Assembly: GCF_000513115.1 (NCBI RefSeq)
Contig: NZ_BAUU01000002.1
Span: 1-64,000, forward strand
Direction: 5' to 3'
DNA: 64,000 nt
Origin: Halalkalibacter hemicellulosilyticusJCM 9152
GTDB taxonomy: Bacteria > Bacillota > Bacilli > Bacillales > Bacillaceae_D
Part shown: piece by piece, positions 1 through 8,145 of the stretch
How positions within the stretch are numbered: position 1 is the stretch's first letter
Layout of the letters: every line of letters begins with the position of its first letter
Program-made: the position numbers and the translations under genes
The notes under the pieces: generated by a model
Database searches by the model: none
What the model was told of the DNA's origin: nothing
Seen by the model: the letters and a program-made list of their open reading frames with translations, nothing else

Positions 1-40
1 GAGAACTGTTAAAGGGTACCCTTTAACAGTTCTCTTTGTT
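1..40. terminator. perfect 34-bp palindrome, probable bidirectional terminator
   Basis: Bases 1-34 form a perfect palindrome (arm GAGAACTGTTAAAGG, centre GTAC) followed by TTTGTTT on the + strand. It lies just beyond the 3' end of the minus-strand DUF1989 gene and could also end a + strand gene outside the window. The T-tract for the minus strand, if present, lies outside the window. Confidence 0.7.
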
Positions 41-64
41 TGAGAGGTAGCATGGCCTTTCTTA

Positions 65-655
65 TTATGATAGCTCAACTTTTATTGGTGAAGAATGATA
101 TCCATTTCCAGGAGAGTCTTCATTAGGACATACTGAAATCCCAACAACAAGATTCATCTTTGCGACGAGCCGAATGAATTCACCTGCTCGTGCTGGTGAT
201 GGTTTGACGGTCATCTTATTTTGCTTGTCAACAACGGTGTTCATAAATAAGTTAAATGGATAGTATTGATCTGCTTGAGGGATGTTAAAAGATGAAAATG
301 CTTGTTTTAAATTTTCATAGCAACTTTTGACGTTATTATCTTTGTTAAAAAGTAATTGATACATTTCAGGACGACAAGCTGGAGAAACAAGGTCGTTTGT
401 ATTTAATGGATCTTCTAATATGGTGATCATTGGACGGTAGTAATTAGAGTAAATGTGATTTCCTTCACTCACTGTTAATGAGCCGTATGCATCACGTGTA
501 GCAGCAGAGTCTAGCCTTTCCTGATAATCATCATCATTATATGCTACAAGATCAGCAATTTGATGGCCTTCAATATTAATAATGGTCATTATCGTCCCTT
601 TTTTGACATAGAAAGCATGTCCTGTTTTTGCAGCTATTGTAAAAGAAGAATACAT
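65..655 (-). CDS. DUF1989 (urea carboxylase-associated type) family protein
   Basis: A 196-residue protein. The N-terminal half has the family pattern GHQIADLVAYN, then ERLDSAATRDAYGSL; later come SPACRPEMYQLLF, YPFNLFMN and a C-terminal SPxGNGYHSSPI segment. DUF1989 proteins include subunits encoded beside urea carboxylase and stand-alone members of unknown biochemistry; no urea carboxylase gene is visible here, so the substrate is unknown. The start was placed at the ATG at 655 because AAAGGAG lies 5 bases upstream; an in-frame TTG at 673 lies upstream of that ribosome site. There is no signal peptide, so a cytoplasmic location is inferred. The gene is single, divergent from the coat-protein gene, and ends at the palindrome at the window edge. 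Confidence 0.8.
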   Translation of the reverse strand: MYSSFTIAAKTGHAFYVKKGTIMTIINIEGHQIADLVAYNDDDYQERLDSAATRDAYGSLTVSEGNHIYSNYYRPMITILEDPLNTNDLVSPACRPEMYQLLFNKDNNVKSCYENLKQAFSSFNIPQADQYYPFNLFMNTVVDKQNKMTVKPSPARAGEFIRLVAKMNLVVGISVCPNEDSPGNGYHSSPIKVELS

Positions 656-831
656 ATGAACTCCTTTGATCAATCATCATGAAATTGTTATCTGTAATAA
701 TCATGTTTAGTTTTTCATGTAGCGATCATTTCATACATGCTTTGATGCTCACTTTTATTACCAGTTATAAACGTTTTGCTAGGACTCATAATAACTATGT
801 ACCATATCAAACACATTTGGGGGAATGGTTA

Positions 832-1500
832 ATGCACCAGCAACAGGTGAGTGGAAATATGAATCCAAATATGATGAATTCATCTCAAGGTTCGATTACT
901 CAATCGCAGCAAATGAGTCCACAAATGAACCATGGTGGTCATGAAGTTTTTGATTTGCATGAGGTTTTATCTGGGATGGTTAATGTGTTGGATTCTTATA
1001 TGATGTTTCGGACACATGTAAAGGATCAAGAATTAATGGATATTTTAGATCGTCAGTATTCATTTATTCTTGACCAATACAATATAACATGTGAATGTTT
1101 CCAGACTGGGCAGGATCCATCTCATCATACAAAAAAATATATGATGAGACAAAGTAATCAAATTACGTACGGGATTAAGCCATCTCAGCCGAAAAAACCG
1201 AAACAATCAATGGCAGAATTAAATGATCATGGCATATCTGGGCATATGCTAGGTTTAATTAAATCAACAGCTTCCTTACTAACGATGTGTTCGTTAGAGG
1301 TTTCTAACCCTGTTGTACGTCGTGTGCTAGCAGATACGGTACCAAATTATATTGAGATGGCTTATGAAATTTTCTTATATCAAAATAAGCAGCATCAATA
1401 TCAAGTTCCTCAATTATCCCCACAAGATATGAGTGCTATGACTCAAAGCTTTAAGCCTGTCATGAACCAACAATCAATGTCAAGCATGACCATGCAGTAA
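832..1500 (+). CDS. CotF-like spore coat protein
   Basis: A 222-residue protein with an N-terminal low-complexity stretch rich in Met, Asn and Gln. Two helical halves follow. The C-terminal half holds SGHMLGLIKSTASLLTMCSL and PNYIEMAYEIFLYQNK, typical of the CotF-like coat family of spore formers. The protein ends in another Gln/Met/Ser-rich tail. The start was set at 832, preceded by TGGGGGAA; the longer reading from 679 would add 51 residues upstream of that ribosome site. Spore coat location follows from family membership. The gene is single, closed by a strong terminator, and divergent from the DUF1989 gene. Confidence 0.78.
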   Translation: MHQQQVSGNMNPNMMNSSQGSITQSQQMSPQMNHGGHEVFDLHEVLSGMVNVLDSYMMFRTHVKDQELMDILDRQYSFILDQYNITCECFQTGQDPSHHTKKYMMRQSNQITYGIKPSQPKKPKQSMAELNDHGISGHMLGLIKSTASLLTMCSLEVSNPVVRRVLADTVPNYIEMAYEIFLYQNKQHQYQVPQLSPQDMSAMTQSFKPVMNQQSMSSMTMQ

Positions 1501-1520
1501 TAACTGTCAGTCAAGGTCGA

Positions 1521-1562
1521 GGTATCCGTTAAGGAGTACTCCTTAACGGATACCTTTTTATT
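1521..1562. terminator. perfect 34-bp palindromic terminator between convergent genes
   Basis: Bases 1521-1554 are a perfect palindrome (arm GGTATCCGTTAAGGA) followed by TTTTTATTTTT on +. It ends the coat-protein gene and, read on the other strand, can end the convergent YqcI/YcgG gene, whose stop codon at 1558 lies in the T-tract. Confidence 0.85.
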
Positions 1563-2289
1563 TTTGATTGTACAAATGTTTAAAGGGACATGAAGGTGGA
1601 CTTGTATTTGAATCATCCAAAAAATACTGCTTCCATTCTTTATTTTCGGCTTCACCATACCATTTTAATGCTGGATGGACGGCGATATCATCATAGTCGG
1701 CTAGACGTTCTCGTATACGCTGTTTCGTATTTCGGCCAATAGATGTTGAATTATTTATATATGCAAAGACCCATCTTGGCTGAAAAGAAAGTAAAAAGCT
1801 TGGGAAGTATCGGCTTTTTCTTTTTTTGTGAAGAGGTGTACTTGAAAGGCAAAAATAAGTTTCTCCTTCAAAGCAAAATTCCCACTTTGAGTGATTTGGA
1901 TCTGTAGGGATATGACTTGGCCATGTAGTTTGATCAAGCTTGTGCAGTCTATTTAAAATGGTCCAAAATAATTGTTCGTATTGTTTGAGGGATGGTTGGC
2001 TAAGTACATGAAAAAAAACGACTAACGAAGCATATTTTCCAGTTTGTCTCGAAATACGTCCATACTTTCTGAGTATGGTAGCGAGAGTATTGACGGAATC
2101 TTTCATGGAGGATTCATTGATAAAAGCAAATCGTAATTGATCGTTCTTAAATGCAATTTGAGAAAAAATACAAGGGTAATTAGATTTTTCATGCATTAAT
2201 TGAGAAAATGCAAGGTAGGAAGTCCGTTGCCAATCATTTAAATGACTTAAATGATGATTTAACCATGATTTTGTGTATAGACTTTTCAT
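1558..2289 (-). CDS. YqcI/YcgG family protein
   Basis: A 243-residue protein. The ending is diagnostic: DDIAVHPALKWYG, ENKEWKQYFL and the near-terminal SCPF match the YqcI/YcgG family, as do YPCIFSQIAFKNDQLRFAF near residue 40 and the central WPSHIPTDP. The length is near the usual 240-250. The biochemical role of the family is unknown. No signal peptide or membrane segment is present. The gene has its own transcription unit, convergent with the coat-protein gene, and its stop falls inside the shared terminator. Confidence 0.8.
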   Translation of the reverse strand: MKSLYTKSWLNHHLSHLNDWQRTSYLAFSQLMHEKSNYPCIFSQIAFKNDQLRFAFINESSMKDSVNTLATILRKYGRISRQTGKYASLVVFFHVLSQPSLKQYEQLFWTILNRLHKLDQTTWPSHIPTDPNHSKWEFCFEGETYFCLSSTPLHKKRKSRYFPSFLLSFQPRWVFAYINNSTSIGRNTKQRIRERLADYDDIAVHPALKWYGEAENKEWKQYFLDDSNTSPPSCPFKHLYNQK

Positions 2290-2407
2290 CGCTTCCTCCC
2301 AGGTGATAGCTGTTTACTTTAATGTATTTTTTTGAAGGAAGTTGGTGTATGTCTTACTTATGGTGAAAAAGTCGTTATATTGTTAAATGCCATTTAAGCA
2401 AATAAAA

Positions 2408-2495
2408 AAAGCCTACTGAGGCAGAGTGAGGACACGGAAAAATTTTGAAATCAAATTTTTCTATTCCCTTGGCAGAATTCCTCTTCAGTAGGCTT
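2408..2495 (-). terminator. long composite hairpin 3' of the PRC-barrel gene
   Basis: Read on the minus strand, AAGCCTACTGA (2485-2495) pairs with TCAGTAGGCTT (2408-2418), followed by a run of Ts. About 66 bases lie between the arms and contain a second hairpin (AAAAATTT/AAATTTTT). It is placed to end the PRC-barrel gene. The long structured loop is more than a simple terminator needs, so a small stable RNA is possible. Confidence 0.6.
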
Positions 2496-2514
2496 ATCGA
2501 CTATTGCAGTAAGG

Positions 2515-3266
2515 CTATTGGTTATAATGTTCGTAAATCGCTGATTCAGACTTTTTAGAGATGATCGAATCTTCAATAGTAGGGGATTCTCTTACAAGAT
2601 CCTTATCCACATCAATGGTTATCGTTTGATCGAGGACATTCAATTCTGTAATCGACTCAATTGTCACAAGTCGGGATTCTTGTTCTTGCTCCAAATCGAT
2701 TTCTATATATTTCACCTTCCAGGTTTCAGGACATACAAGGATATCCTCAACTTTTCCTATTTTTCCTTTTTTACTATGAACCGTGTATCCTCTCGTTTCA
2801 TCGACACTACGAAGTGGATTAGAATCCTCTTTGGACAGTTGATCAGCTACGTCTTTCTCGTTTGGTAAATTATCTGTAACTGGTGCAATAGGTATTGGTC
2901 GTTGTCCAGTTGGATGACTTTCTATTGGGCCATGTCCTGCCATTGGACGTGCAGCGTGCCAGCCGTAATGAGTGAACAGTCTATCTTCAAAGTCGGATGT
3001 GATTGGTCCTTTATCACTTGGCTTCGGACTGTTTTTGATCATTTCTTTTGTTAATTGTACGCTTATGTGCTTTTCATGTAAATCTGTTGCGCGGAACGAC
3101 TCTGGATGAAGTAATACTTTTCCACCAAACATCCAAGTTCGTGTGTTTCCGACAAGGTAGCGAATAGTAAATGTTTTAGCTTCAAAATAAATATCATCAA
3201 TTTTCCCTAACTGGCCATCGGTTGCTTCATTGAAAATGATTCAAGTTCACTAGCTTTTATAATCAT
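2515..3266 (-). pseudogene. PRC-barrel domain protein, frameshifted as read
   Basis: From ATG at 3266 (ribosome site GGGAGAGG) the frame reads MIIKASELES and then breaks. A second frame continues ATDGQLGKIDDIYFEAKTF, VGNTRTWMFGGKVLLHPESF and runs to 2515. Joined, they give about 250 residues with two PRC-barrel domains: one at the N-terminus and one near residues 160-210 (GYTVHSKKGKIGKVEDILV). PRC-barrels are small beta-barrels found in photosynthetic reaction centres, RimM and general stress proteins; the function here is unknown. The break sits at an A4 run (3233-3236 on +), where one extra base would restore the frame. A sequencing error is as likely as a true mutation. Confidence 0.75.
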
Positions 3267-3344
3267 TTAAATCCTCTCCCTGTTAATGGTATAGTAAACC
3301 ATTCCCGCAAGCAGAAGTTTTAAACATTTTCTATTTTTTAGCTA

Positions 3345-4103
3345 TTACTTTATATCCTTACACTCGAACCCTTGTTGATTTAACATTTTTGCAATATTAG
3401 GAAAGTTACCATTATAGTGATGGTTCTGGTAAAAACCTGCTACTCTTTTTGTCCAACTTGTTTGTCTTTGTCCGTTTGAGCGCTCTTTAGTAAATTCTTC
3501 ATAATTTTTGTTGTATTGTTCAACCATTGCAGTTTGATCAGTATGATAAGTTTCTTTATGGTAAAAGGCTTCAATTGGTAGTCGTAAATTCTTTCCTGGG
3601 TCATTTTGTCCGTATCCGATACAAAGACCTGAGATTGGAATGACATACTTAGGTAATTGAAGGATTTCAATGACGTCTAGCGGGTTTTTACGAATGCCAC
3701 CAATACATACCGTTCCTAAATGATAGGATTCTGCTGCCGCTATCGCATTTCCTAGGGCAATCCCAACATCTGTTGCGCCCACAATTACACTGTCAATGTC
3801 TTCTATTGCTTCAAAAGATACGCCTTCAAGTTCACTAGCGATTTTCGCACGGTGAAAATCAGCGCAAAAAATAAGGAATACAGGTGCTTGACGAATATGG
3901 TCTTGATTCCCACATAATTCTGCTAATTTATTTTTTCGTTCGATATCTGTAACGACGATCACAGATACTTGTTGTCCATGAATCCATGTAGGAGCAGATT
4001 GGGCTGCTGTTATAATAGCTGATAATTCTTCTTCCGTAATCATTTCATTTGAATATTCTCGAAATGAACGATGGTTGGTGAGCGTTTGTACAACTTTATT
4101 CAT
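3345..4103 (-). CDS. NfrA-type NAD(P)H-dependent flavin oxidoreductase (nitroreductase family)
   Basis: A 252-residue FMN protein of the nitroreductase/flavin reductase P family. Visible features are NHRSFREYSNEMITEEEL at the N-terminus (phosphate binding), SAPTWIHGQQ around residue 40, DVGIALGNAIAAAES, and GLCIGYG near residue 160. Length and layout fit NfrA1/NfrA2 (YcnD-like) enzymes, which reduce FMN and many quinone or nitro compounds with NAD(P)H in the cytoplasm. An AAAGGAG site precedes the ATG at 4103. The gene is single and divergent from the HAD phosphatase gene. NfrA1 and NfrA2 cannot be told apart from the sequence alone. Confidence 0.82.
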   Translation of the reverse strand: MNKVVQTLTNHRSFREYSNEMITEEELSAIITAAQSAPTWIHGQQVSVIVVTDIERKNKLAELCGNQDHIRQAPVFLIFCADFHRAKIASELEGVSFEAIEDIDSVIVGATDVGIALGNAIAAAESYHLGTVCIGGIRKNPLDVIEILQLPKYVIPISGLCIGYGQNDPGKNLRLPIEAFYHKETYHTDQTAMVEQYNKNYEEFTKERSNGQRQTSWTKRVAGFYQNHHYNGNFPNIAKMLNQQGFECKDIK

Positions 4104-4245
4104 AAAAAAACTCCTTTACTAAGTAGTGGTTATTTAAATTGGATTTGATTTGTTAACGGTGATAAGTGTACTAAACGTACTTTATGATTTCAAGAAACGT
4201 GCATTCCGTGTATGATGAACATGTATAGAAAGGAGTGGATGGTAA

Positions 4246-5094
4246 ATGAATAGTGATGCCATTATTCTAGATATGGATGGAACGTTGCTAACGAATGCAA
4301 ATGAAATAACGGAGCCGTTAAAAGACATAGTCGAGCAAATACGGCAACAAGGTATTTATGTCTTTATTGCAACGGGAAGAACGTTGAAAGAAGCAGAAGA
4401 TGTGCTTCCTCGCGACTTTAAAGTAGATGGCTTTGTGACAGCAAATGGGATGAGTGTTTCAATTGGTGAGACGCCATTGGTTGAACATGTCCTCCCTAAA
4501 CAAGTCGTAAATGAGGTAGTATCTCTAGCTAGAAAGAAACATGTTTATTATGAAATTCATCCGATAAAGGGAAAACGATATGTACTTAAGAAAGACTATC
4601 AGGTGCTATTGGGTCATTTAGTTGAGCCCAAGCCGGCTTCTGTTGAAAAAAATGAATGGTTTTCCTTGCATGAGGAATTTGATAAGGAGATTCAATGGGT
4701 TGAAGAGTTACTGTATTCAAACGTCATTAAAATGTATTTTTTTAGTCGTGATCGCTTACGAATGGATGAATGGAAAGAGGAGCTTTCCGTACTACAGCGG
4801 GACTATGATTTTTCTATGTTTTCATCTACTAATCATAATGTTGAAGTGACTGTAGCTAATATATCGAAAGCAACAGGTGTCCGTAAATTGCTTGAATATG
4901 TTGAAATTCGACCCGATCAAGTAATAGCGGTTGGAGATGGAGAGAACGACTTACCTTTATTTGAGTATGTCGGCTATCCTGTTGCGATGAAAAATGGATC
5001 ACACGTCGTGCAGAGAGCAGCAAAAGAAGTAACACGCTTTACGAATGAAGAGGATGGTTTGTATCATTTTCTTAAAGAAACCTTTCTGTCTTGA
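4246..5094 (+). CDS. Cof-type HAD-superfamily hydrolase
   Basis: A 282-residue haloacid dehalogenase phosphatase. Motif I is DMDGTLL (residues 8-14, catalytic Asp pair), motif II lies in IATGRT, and motif IV is GDGENDLPLF near residue 227; a large C2 cap sits between them. The architecture matches the Cof/YkrA-like subgroup, which dephosphorylates small phosphorylated metabolites; the physiological substrate is unknown. An AAGGAG site precedes the ATG at 4246. Cytoplasmic. No partner gene is apparent: upstream is the divergent flavin reductase. The 174 bases that follow (5095-5268) hold nothing recognisable except a presumed promoter for the next gene. Confidence 0.85.
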   Translation: MNSDAIILDMDGTLLTNANEITEPLKDIVEQIRQQGIYVFIATGRTLKEAEDVLPRDFKVDGFVTANGMSVSIGETPLVEHVLPKQVVNEVVSLARKKHVYYEIHPIKGKRYVLKKDYQVLLGHLVEPKPASVEKNEWFSLHEEFDKEIQWVEELLYSNVIKMYFFSRDRLRMDEWKEELSVLQRDYDFSMFSSTNHNVEVTVANISKATGVRKLLEYVEIRPDQVIAVGDGENDLPLFEYVGYPVAMKNGSHVVQRAAKEVTRFTNEEDGLYHFLKETFLS

Positions 5095-5274
5095 ACTACT
5101 TGTCACTTAATTTTCTCAGGGATTTTGAATTGGCGCTCCTGTGAACACCATTGTAACCTCCAGTTGTAGTTCCCACGGTGAATGCTATGTTAGCTATGAC
5201 GTCCTTTTGTAACGAATACAATTGTTGATCAAAGCATATGTATAAGCGTTAGAGACTGAATAAGGAGGGTGAAT

Positions 5275-5922
5275 ATGAGCTCTTTACAAAGAATTGCAAA
5301 CGGTCAACTAATAACGGTTTTCGGTCAAGCAACTGAGACGGGAACACCTAATAAAGCACAAGTATTGTTAGGAAGTGTGACTGAGAATGAACAAGTTCGT
5401 GTAGCGCAAGCCGAAAACAGTGAAAGCATAACAAATATCGTTCATCAATTAGAAATGCTCGGTATCTCAAAAGAAAACATACAGACGGATACGTATCGCG
5501 TTTCTCCAGAGTATGACTTTATTGACGGAAAACAAGTATTTCGGGGGTATCGTGTGACTCATTTATTAAAAGTAGATATTGATTCGATAGATTTAGTCGG
5601 CACGGCGATCGATGTAGCAGTTGAAGCAGGTGCTAATTCCATTGTTTCGATCTCTTTCTTATTAAGTGATCCGTCTGCTCTTTATGAACAAGCTTTGAGT
5701 CACGCTCTTGAAAATGCTAAAAGGAAGGCTGAAGTGATGGCTGCGACAGTGGGGGCGACGCTACAGCCTCTTCCTTCTCGTGTTGTGGAAATGGTAGAAT
5801 CCCCCATTCAACCTTATCGATCACCAGTTGTTTTAGCAGCGTATAGCGAAGGAACTCCGATCCAAACGGGAGATTTGGCTATACATGCAAGTGTTGAGGT
5901 CGATTATCATTTTCGTTCATAA
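5275..5922 (+). CDS. SIMPL domain (DUF541) protein
   Basis: A 215-residue protein. It begins with a short strand-rich segment (ITVFGQATETGTPNKAQ) and carries the SIMPL signatures VHQLEMLGISKENIQTDTYR and GYRVTHLLKV, then an Ala-rich helix with the ENAKRKAEVMAATVGA motif. SIMPL proteins form oligomeric assemblies and are linked to signalling or oxidative stress in other bacteria; the function here is unknown. No signal peptide is seen, unlike many periplasmic homologues. The start was taken at ATG 5275, six bases after AAGGAGG; an in-frame GTG at 5269 abuts that site and is too close. The last 16 bases overlap a small convergent reading frame. Confidence 0.8.
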   Translation: MSSLQRIANGQLITVFGQATETGTPNKAQVLLGSVTENEQVRVAQAENSESITNIVHQLEMLGISKENIQTDTYRVSPEYDFIDGKQVFRGYRVTHLLKVDIDSIDLVGTAIDVAVEAGANSIVSISFLLSDPSALYEQALSHALENAKRKAEVMAATVGATLQPLPSRVVEMVESPIQPYRSPVVLAAYSEGTPIQTGDLAIHASVEVDYHFRS

Positions 5923-6050
5923 TTCCTTTTATCTTTAGAGGGGTGTTCTTTTTTTGCTTGTTCTTTGTTTGGTCGAGAGTGGGTTTGAGGAGTCGGGTCT
6001 TGTTTCATACTTGGACGATCTTGTCTCGCATACCAACTTATAATTTTCAT
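5907..6050 (-). CDS. small hypothetical protein, 47 residues
   Basis: A short frame that starts with ATG at 6050 behind a good ribosome site (GAGGTGATAAA) and begins MKIISWYARQDRPSMKQDP. The rest is charged and hydrophilic and ends in KRNYERK. It overlaps the 3' end of the SIMPL gene by 16 bases on the opposite strand and faces the YolD-like gene across 152 bases. I do not recognise the family. Support rests on the ribosome site and uninterrupted frame only. Confidence 0.45.
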   Translation of the reverse strand: MKIISWYARQDRPSMKQDPTPQTHSRPNKEQAKKEHPSKDKRNYERK

Positions 6051-6139
6051 TTTATCACCTCATTAAGTATCTTTGTCCTATCATTATGTTCAATCTTTCT
6101 CGACTATGCATTTTATAAATAAAAAGTAAGGATGCCCTC

Positions 6140-6183
6140 TTGCGATCGAAAGTACGTTCGTTTAAAATGAGAACATACTTTCG
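6140..6183 (+). promoter_or_regulatory. sigma-A promoter overlapped by two LexA-like (SOS) boxes
   Basis: TTGCGA (6140-6145) and TAAAAT (6163-6168) are separated by 17 bases. Within the spacer is CGAAAGTACGTTCG (6147-6160), one or two changes from the Bacillus LexA box CGAACRNRYGTTYC. A second near-box, AGAACATACTTTCG, covers 6170-6183 just after the -10. The two halves are also approximate inverted copies of each other. LexA repression of the YolD-like gene is inferred. Confidence 0.6.
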
Positions 6184-6202
6184 GTATTTAGGGGGCGTTT
6201 TT

Positions 6203-6547
6203 ATGGATATGAAACAAAATGAGTTACTACAACGAGGAAATAAGTTGTGGGAAATGAAATTTGTTTTACCGGAGCATAAGAAAGAGCTTGTCAATTGGAA
6301 AGAAGAACAAAATAAAGTCTCACGTCCACAATTAGACGAACAAGAATTATGTGAAATCGAGAGGAAATTGATACATTCGTTGTATCATCATCAGCCGTTG
6401 CAAATCGTTTATTGGGAAGATGGTTATTTACTTAAAACGATCACTGTCGTTATGCAAATTGAATATCAACAAAAACGAATACGCTGTAAAAATAAAGATG
6501 GGATTTTCGTCATTCAGATAGAACAGCTGAAGCAAGTTGATGTATGA
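6203..6547 (+). CDS. YolD-like family protein
   Basis: A 114-residue protein with the YolD-like core: RGNKLWEMKFVLPEHKKEL near the N-terminus, RPQLDEQELCEIERKL in the middle, and a strand-rich C-terminal half (LQIVYWEDGYL, IKRIRCKNKDGIFVI-like). YolD-like proteins are usually encoded next to Y-family DNA polymerases (UvrX type) or alone, and several are damage-inducible; their activity is unknown. No polymerase gene is adjacent. The start at 6203 follows a GGGGGCG site; an upstream ATG in the same frame lies inside the promoter. Two LexA-like boxes upstream suggest SOS control. Confidence 0.8.
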   Translation: MDMKQNELLQRGNKLWEMKFVLPEHKKELVNWKEEQNKVSRPQLDEQELCEIERKLIHSLYHHQPLQIVYWEDGYLLKTITVVMQIEYQQKRIRCKNKDGIFVIQIEQLKQVDV

Positions 6548-6605
6548 TCTACTTATAATGAATGATTAAAAACGTTAAAAAGGGAAAAGCATTAATGGAG
6601 GAGTG

Positions 6606-8033
6606 ATGGAAGTGGAAGGAAAGATATATATTAATGGAGAATGGGTAGGTGAGCAGCTACCGCAATTGAAAGTAATGAATCCGGCAACGAATGAGTGCAT
6701 TGGTACGATCAAACAAGCCGGGACGAGTGAAACGATGGCTGCCATTGTGGCTGCGAATGAGGCATTTAGGATATGGTCGAAGAAGACGTCTCATGAACGA
6801 TTTCACATACTCATGAAATGGCATGATTTAATACTTCAACATAAGCAATCATTAGCAAAAACGATTACAGAGGAGATGGGTAAACCGATAAGCGAATCAA
6901 TAGGTGAAATTGAGTACGCGGCTTCATTTATTTCATGGTTTGCTGAGGAGGCCAAACGTGTCTATGGTCGAAATATCCCCTCACGTGTTAGGAATAAACG
7001 AATTCAAGTGATGAAGCAGCCAATTGGAGTAGTTGCAGCGATTACACCTTGGAACTTCCCTGCGGCTATGCTAACAAGGAAAATGGCACCAGCATTAGCA
7101 TCTGGTTGTACGATTGTCGTTAAACCAGCTGAAGAAACCCCTTTAACCGCTATAAAATTAATAGAGTTAAGTAAGGAAGCTGGCATCTCAGACGGGGTGA
7201 TCAATTTAGTTACAGGAGATGCAGAAGCGATTGGAAAGGAATTAACAACTAACTCGATTGTGAGAAAGTTAACCTTTACTGGATCAACGAAAGTTGGAAA
7301 ACTGCTGATGCAACAAAGTGCAAAAACAATGCAAAATCTTTCATTGGAATTAGGTGGACATGCTCCGGCCATTGTATGTGAAGATGCGAAAATAGATAAA
7401 GCAGTCGATGCGGTGATCACTTCCAAGTTTAGAAATGCAGGTCAAACGTGTATATGTGTAAACCGTGTATACGTTCATCATACCATTTATGAAGAGTTTG
7501 TTACGAAACTCATACAAAAGGTTGCAAAACTAAAAGTGGGACGAGGCTTAGATGAACAGGTACAAGTTGGCCCACTAATTAATAAGAAAGCATATGAAAA
7601 AGTAAAATTACACATTAATGAAGCGACGAGAAGAGGGGCGACTGTAAGAGTAGGTGGCGAAGGATATGTAGATAAGGGATATTACTTTCAACCGACAGTA
7701 TTAATTGATGTGACCGATGATATGCTCATTATGAAAGAAGAAACCTTTGGGCCTGTCATTCCTGTTACTTCGTTTCAATCAGATGAGGAAGTGATTAGTC
7801 GGGCGAATCATAGCTGTTATGGATTAGCTGCGTATTTCTTTACAGAAAGTATGGCAAGAGGGCTTCACATTGCAGAAGAATTGGAGTATGGCATTATCGG
7901 GTGGAATGATGGAGCACCATCGATGGCGGAAGCGCCGTTTGGTGGAATGAAAGAGAGCGGAATAGGGAGAGAAGGAGGAACAGAAGGACTTGAAGCTTAT
8001 TTAGAAACGAAATATATTTCATTAGGCATATAG
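6606..8033 (+). CDS. gabD: NAD(P)-dependent succinate-semialdehyde dehydrogenase (GabD-type)
   Basis: A 475-residue aldehyde dehydrogenase. It has the ITPWNFPAAMLTRK and KPAEETPLTA nucleotide-binding segments, FTGSTKVGK, the general-base glutamate in LELGGHAP (about residue 248) and the catalytic cysteine in NAGQTCICVNR (about 281). The C-terminal PFGGMKESGIGREGG segment favours the succinate/glutarate semialdehyde subgroup, which oxidises the semialdehyde to the acid in the GABA shunt. No GABA transaminase gene is nearby, so the exact substrate is inferred. GGAGGAG lies just upstream; ATG 6606 is close to it, and GTG 6612 is an equally plausible start. An imperfect palindrome, CTATTTCTAGAAATAG, sits in the gap that follows. 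Confidence 0.8.
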   Translation: MEVEGKIYINGEWVGEQLPQLKVMNPATNECIGTIKQAGTSETMAAIVAANEAFRIWSKKTSHERFHILMKWHDLILQHKQSLAKTITEEMGKPISESIGEIEYAASFISWFAEEAKRVYGRNIPSRVRNKRIQVMKQPIGVVAAITPWNFPAAMLTRKMAPALASGCTIVVKPAEETPLTAIKLIELSKEAGISDGVINLVTGDAEAIGKELTTNSIVRKLTFTGSTKVGKLLMQQSAKTMQNLSLELGGHAPAIVCEDAKIDKAVDAVITSKFRNAGQTCICVNRVYVHHTIYEEFVTKLIQKVAKLKVGRGLDEQVQVGPLINKKAYEKVKLHINEATRRGATVRVGGEGYVDKGYYFQPTVLIDVTDDMLIMKEETFGPVIPVTSFQSDEEVISRANHSCYGLAAYFFTESMARGLHIAEELEYGIIGWNDGAPSMAEAPFGGMKESGIGREGGTEGLEAYLETKYISLGI

Positions 8034-8145
8034 ATATACAATACAAAATGAATAAAAATAAAGATAACTTGTGTGATTGTATTCTATTTCTAGAAATAGT
8101 AATATTTTATATAGATAGAATTAATCAGTAGAGGATGAGAGCTAC

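Noticed and set aside
679-831. 51-residue upstream extension of the coat protein, including a hydrophobic start
   Set aside because: GGGGGA precedes ATG 832; the extension overlaps the divergent promoter region and is unlike CotF-type proteins.
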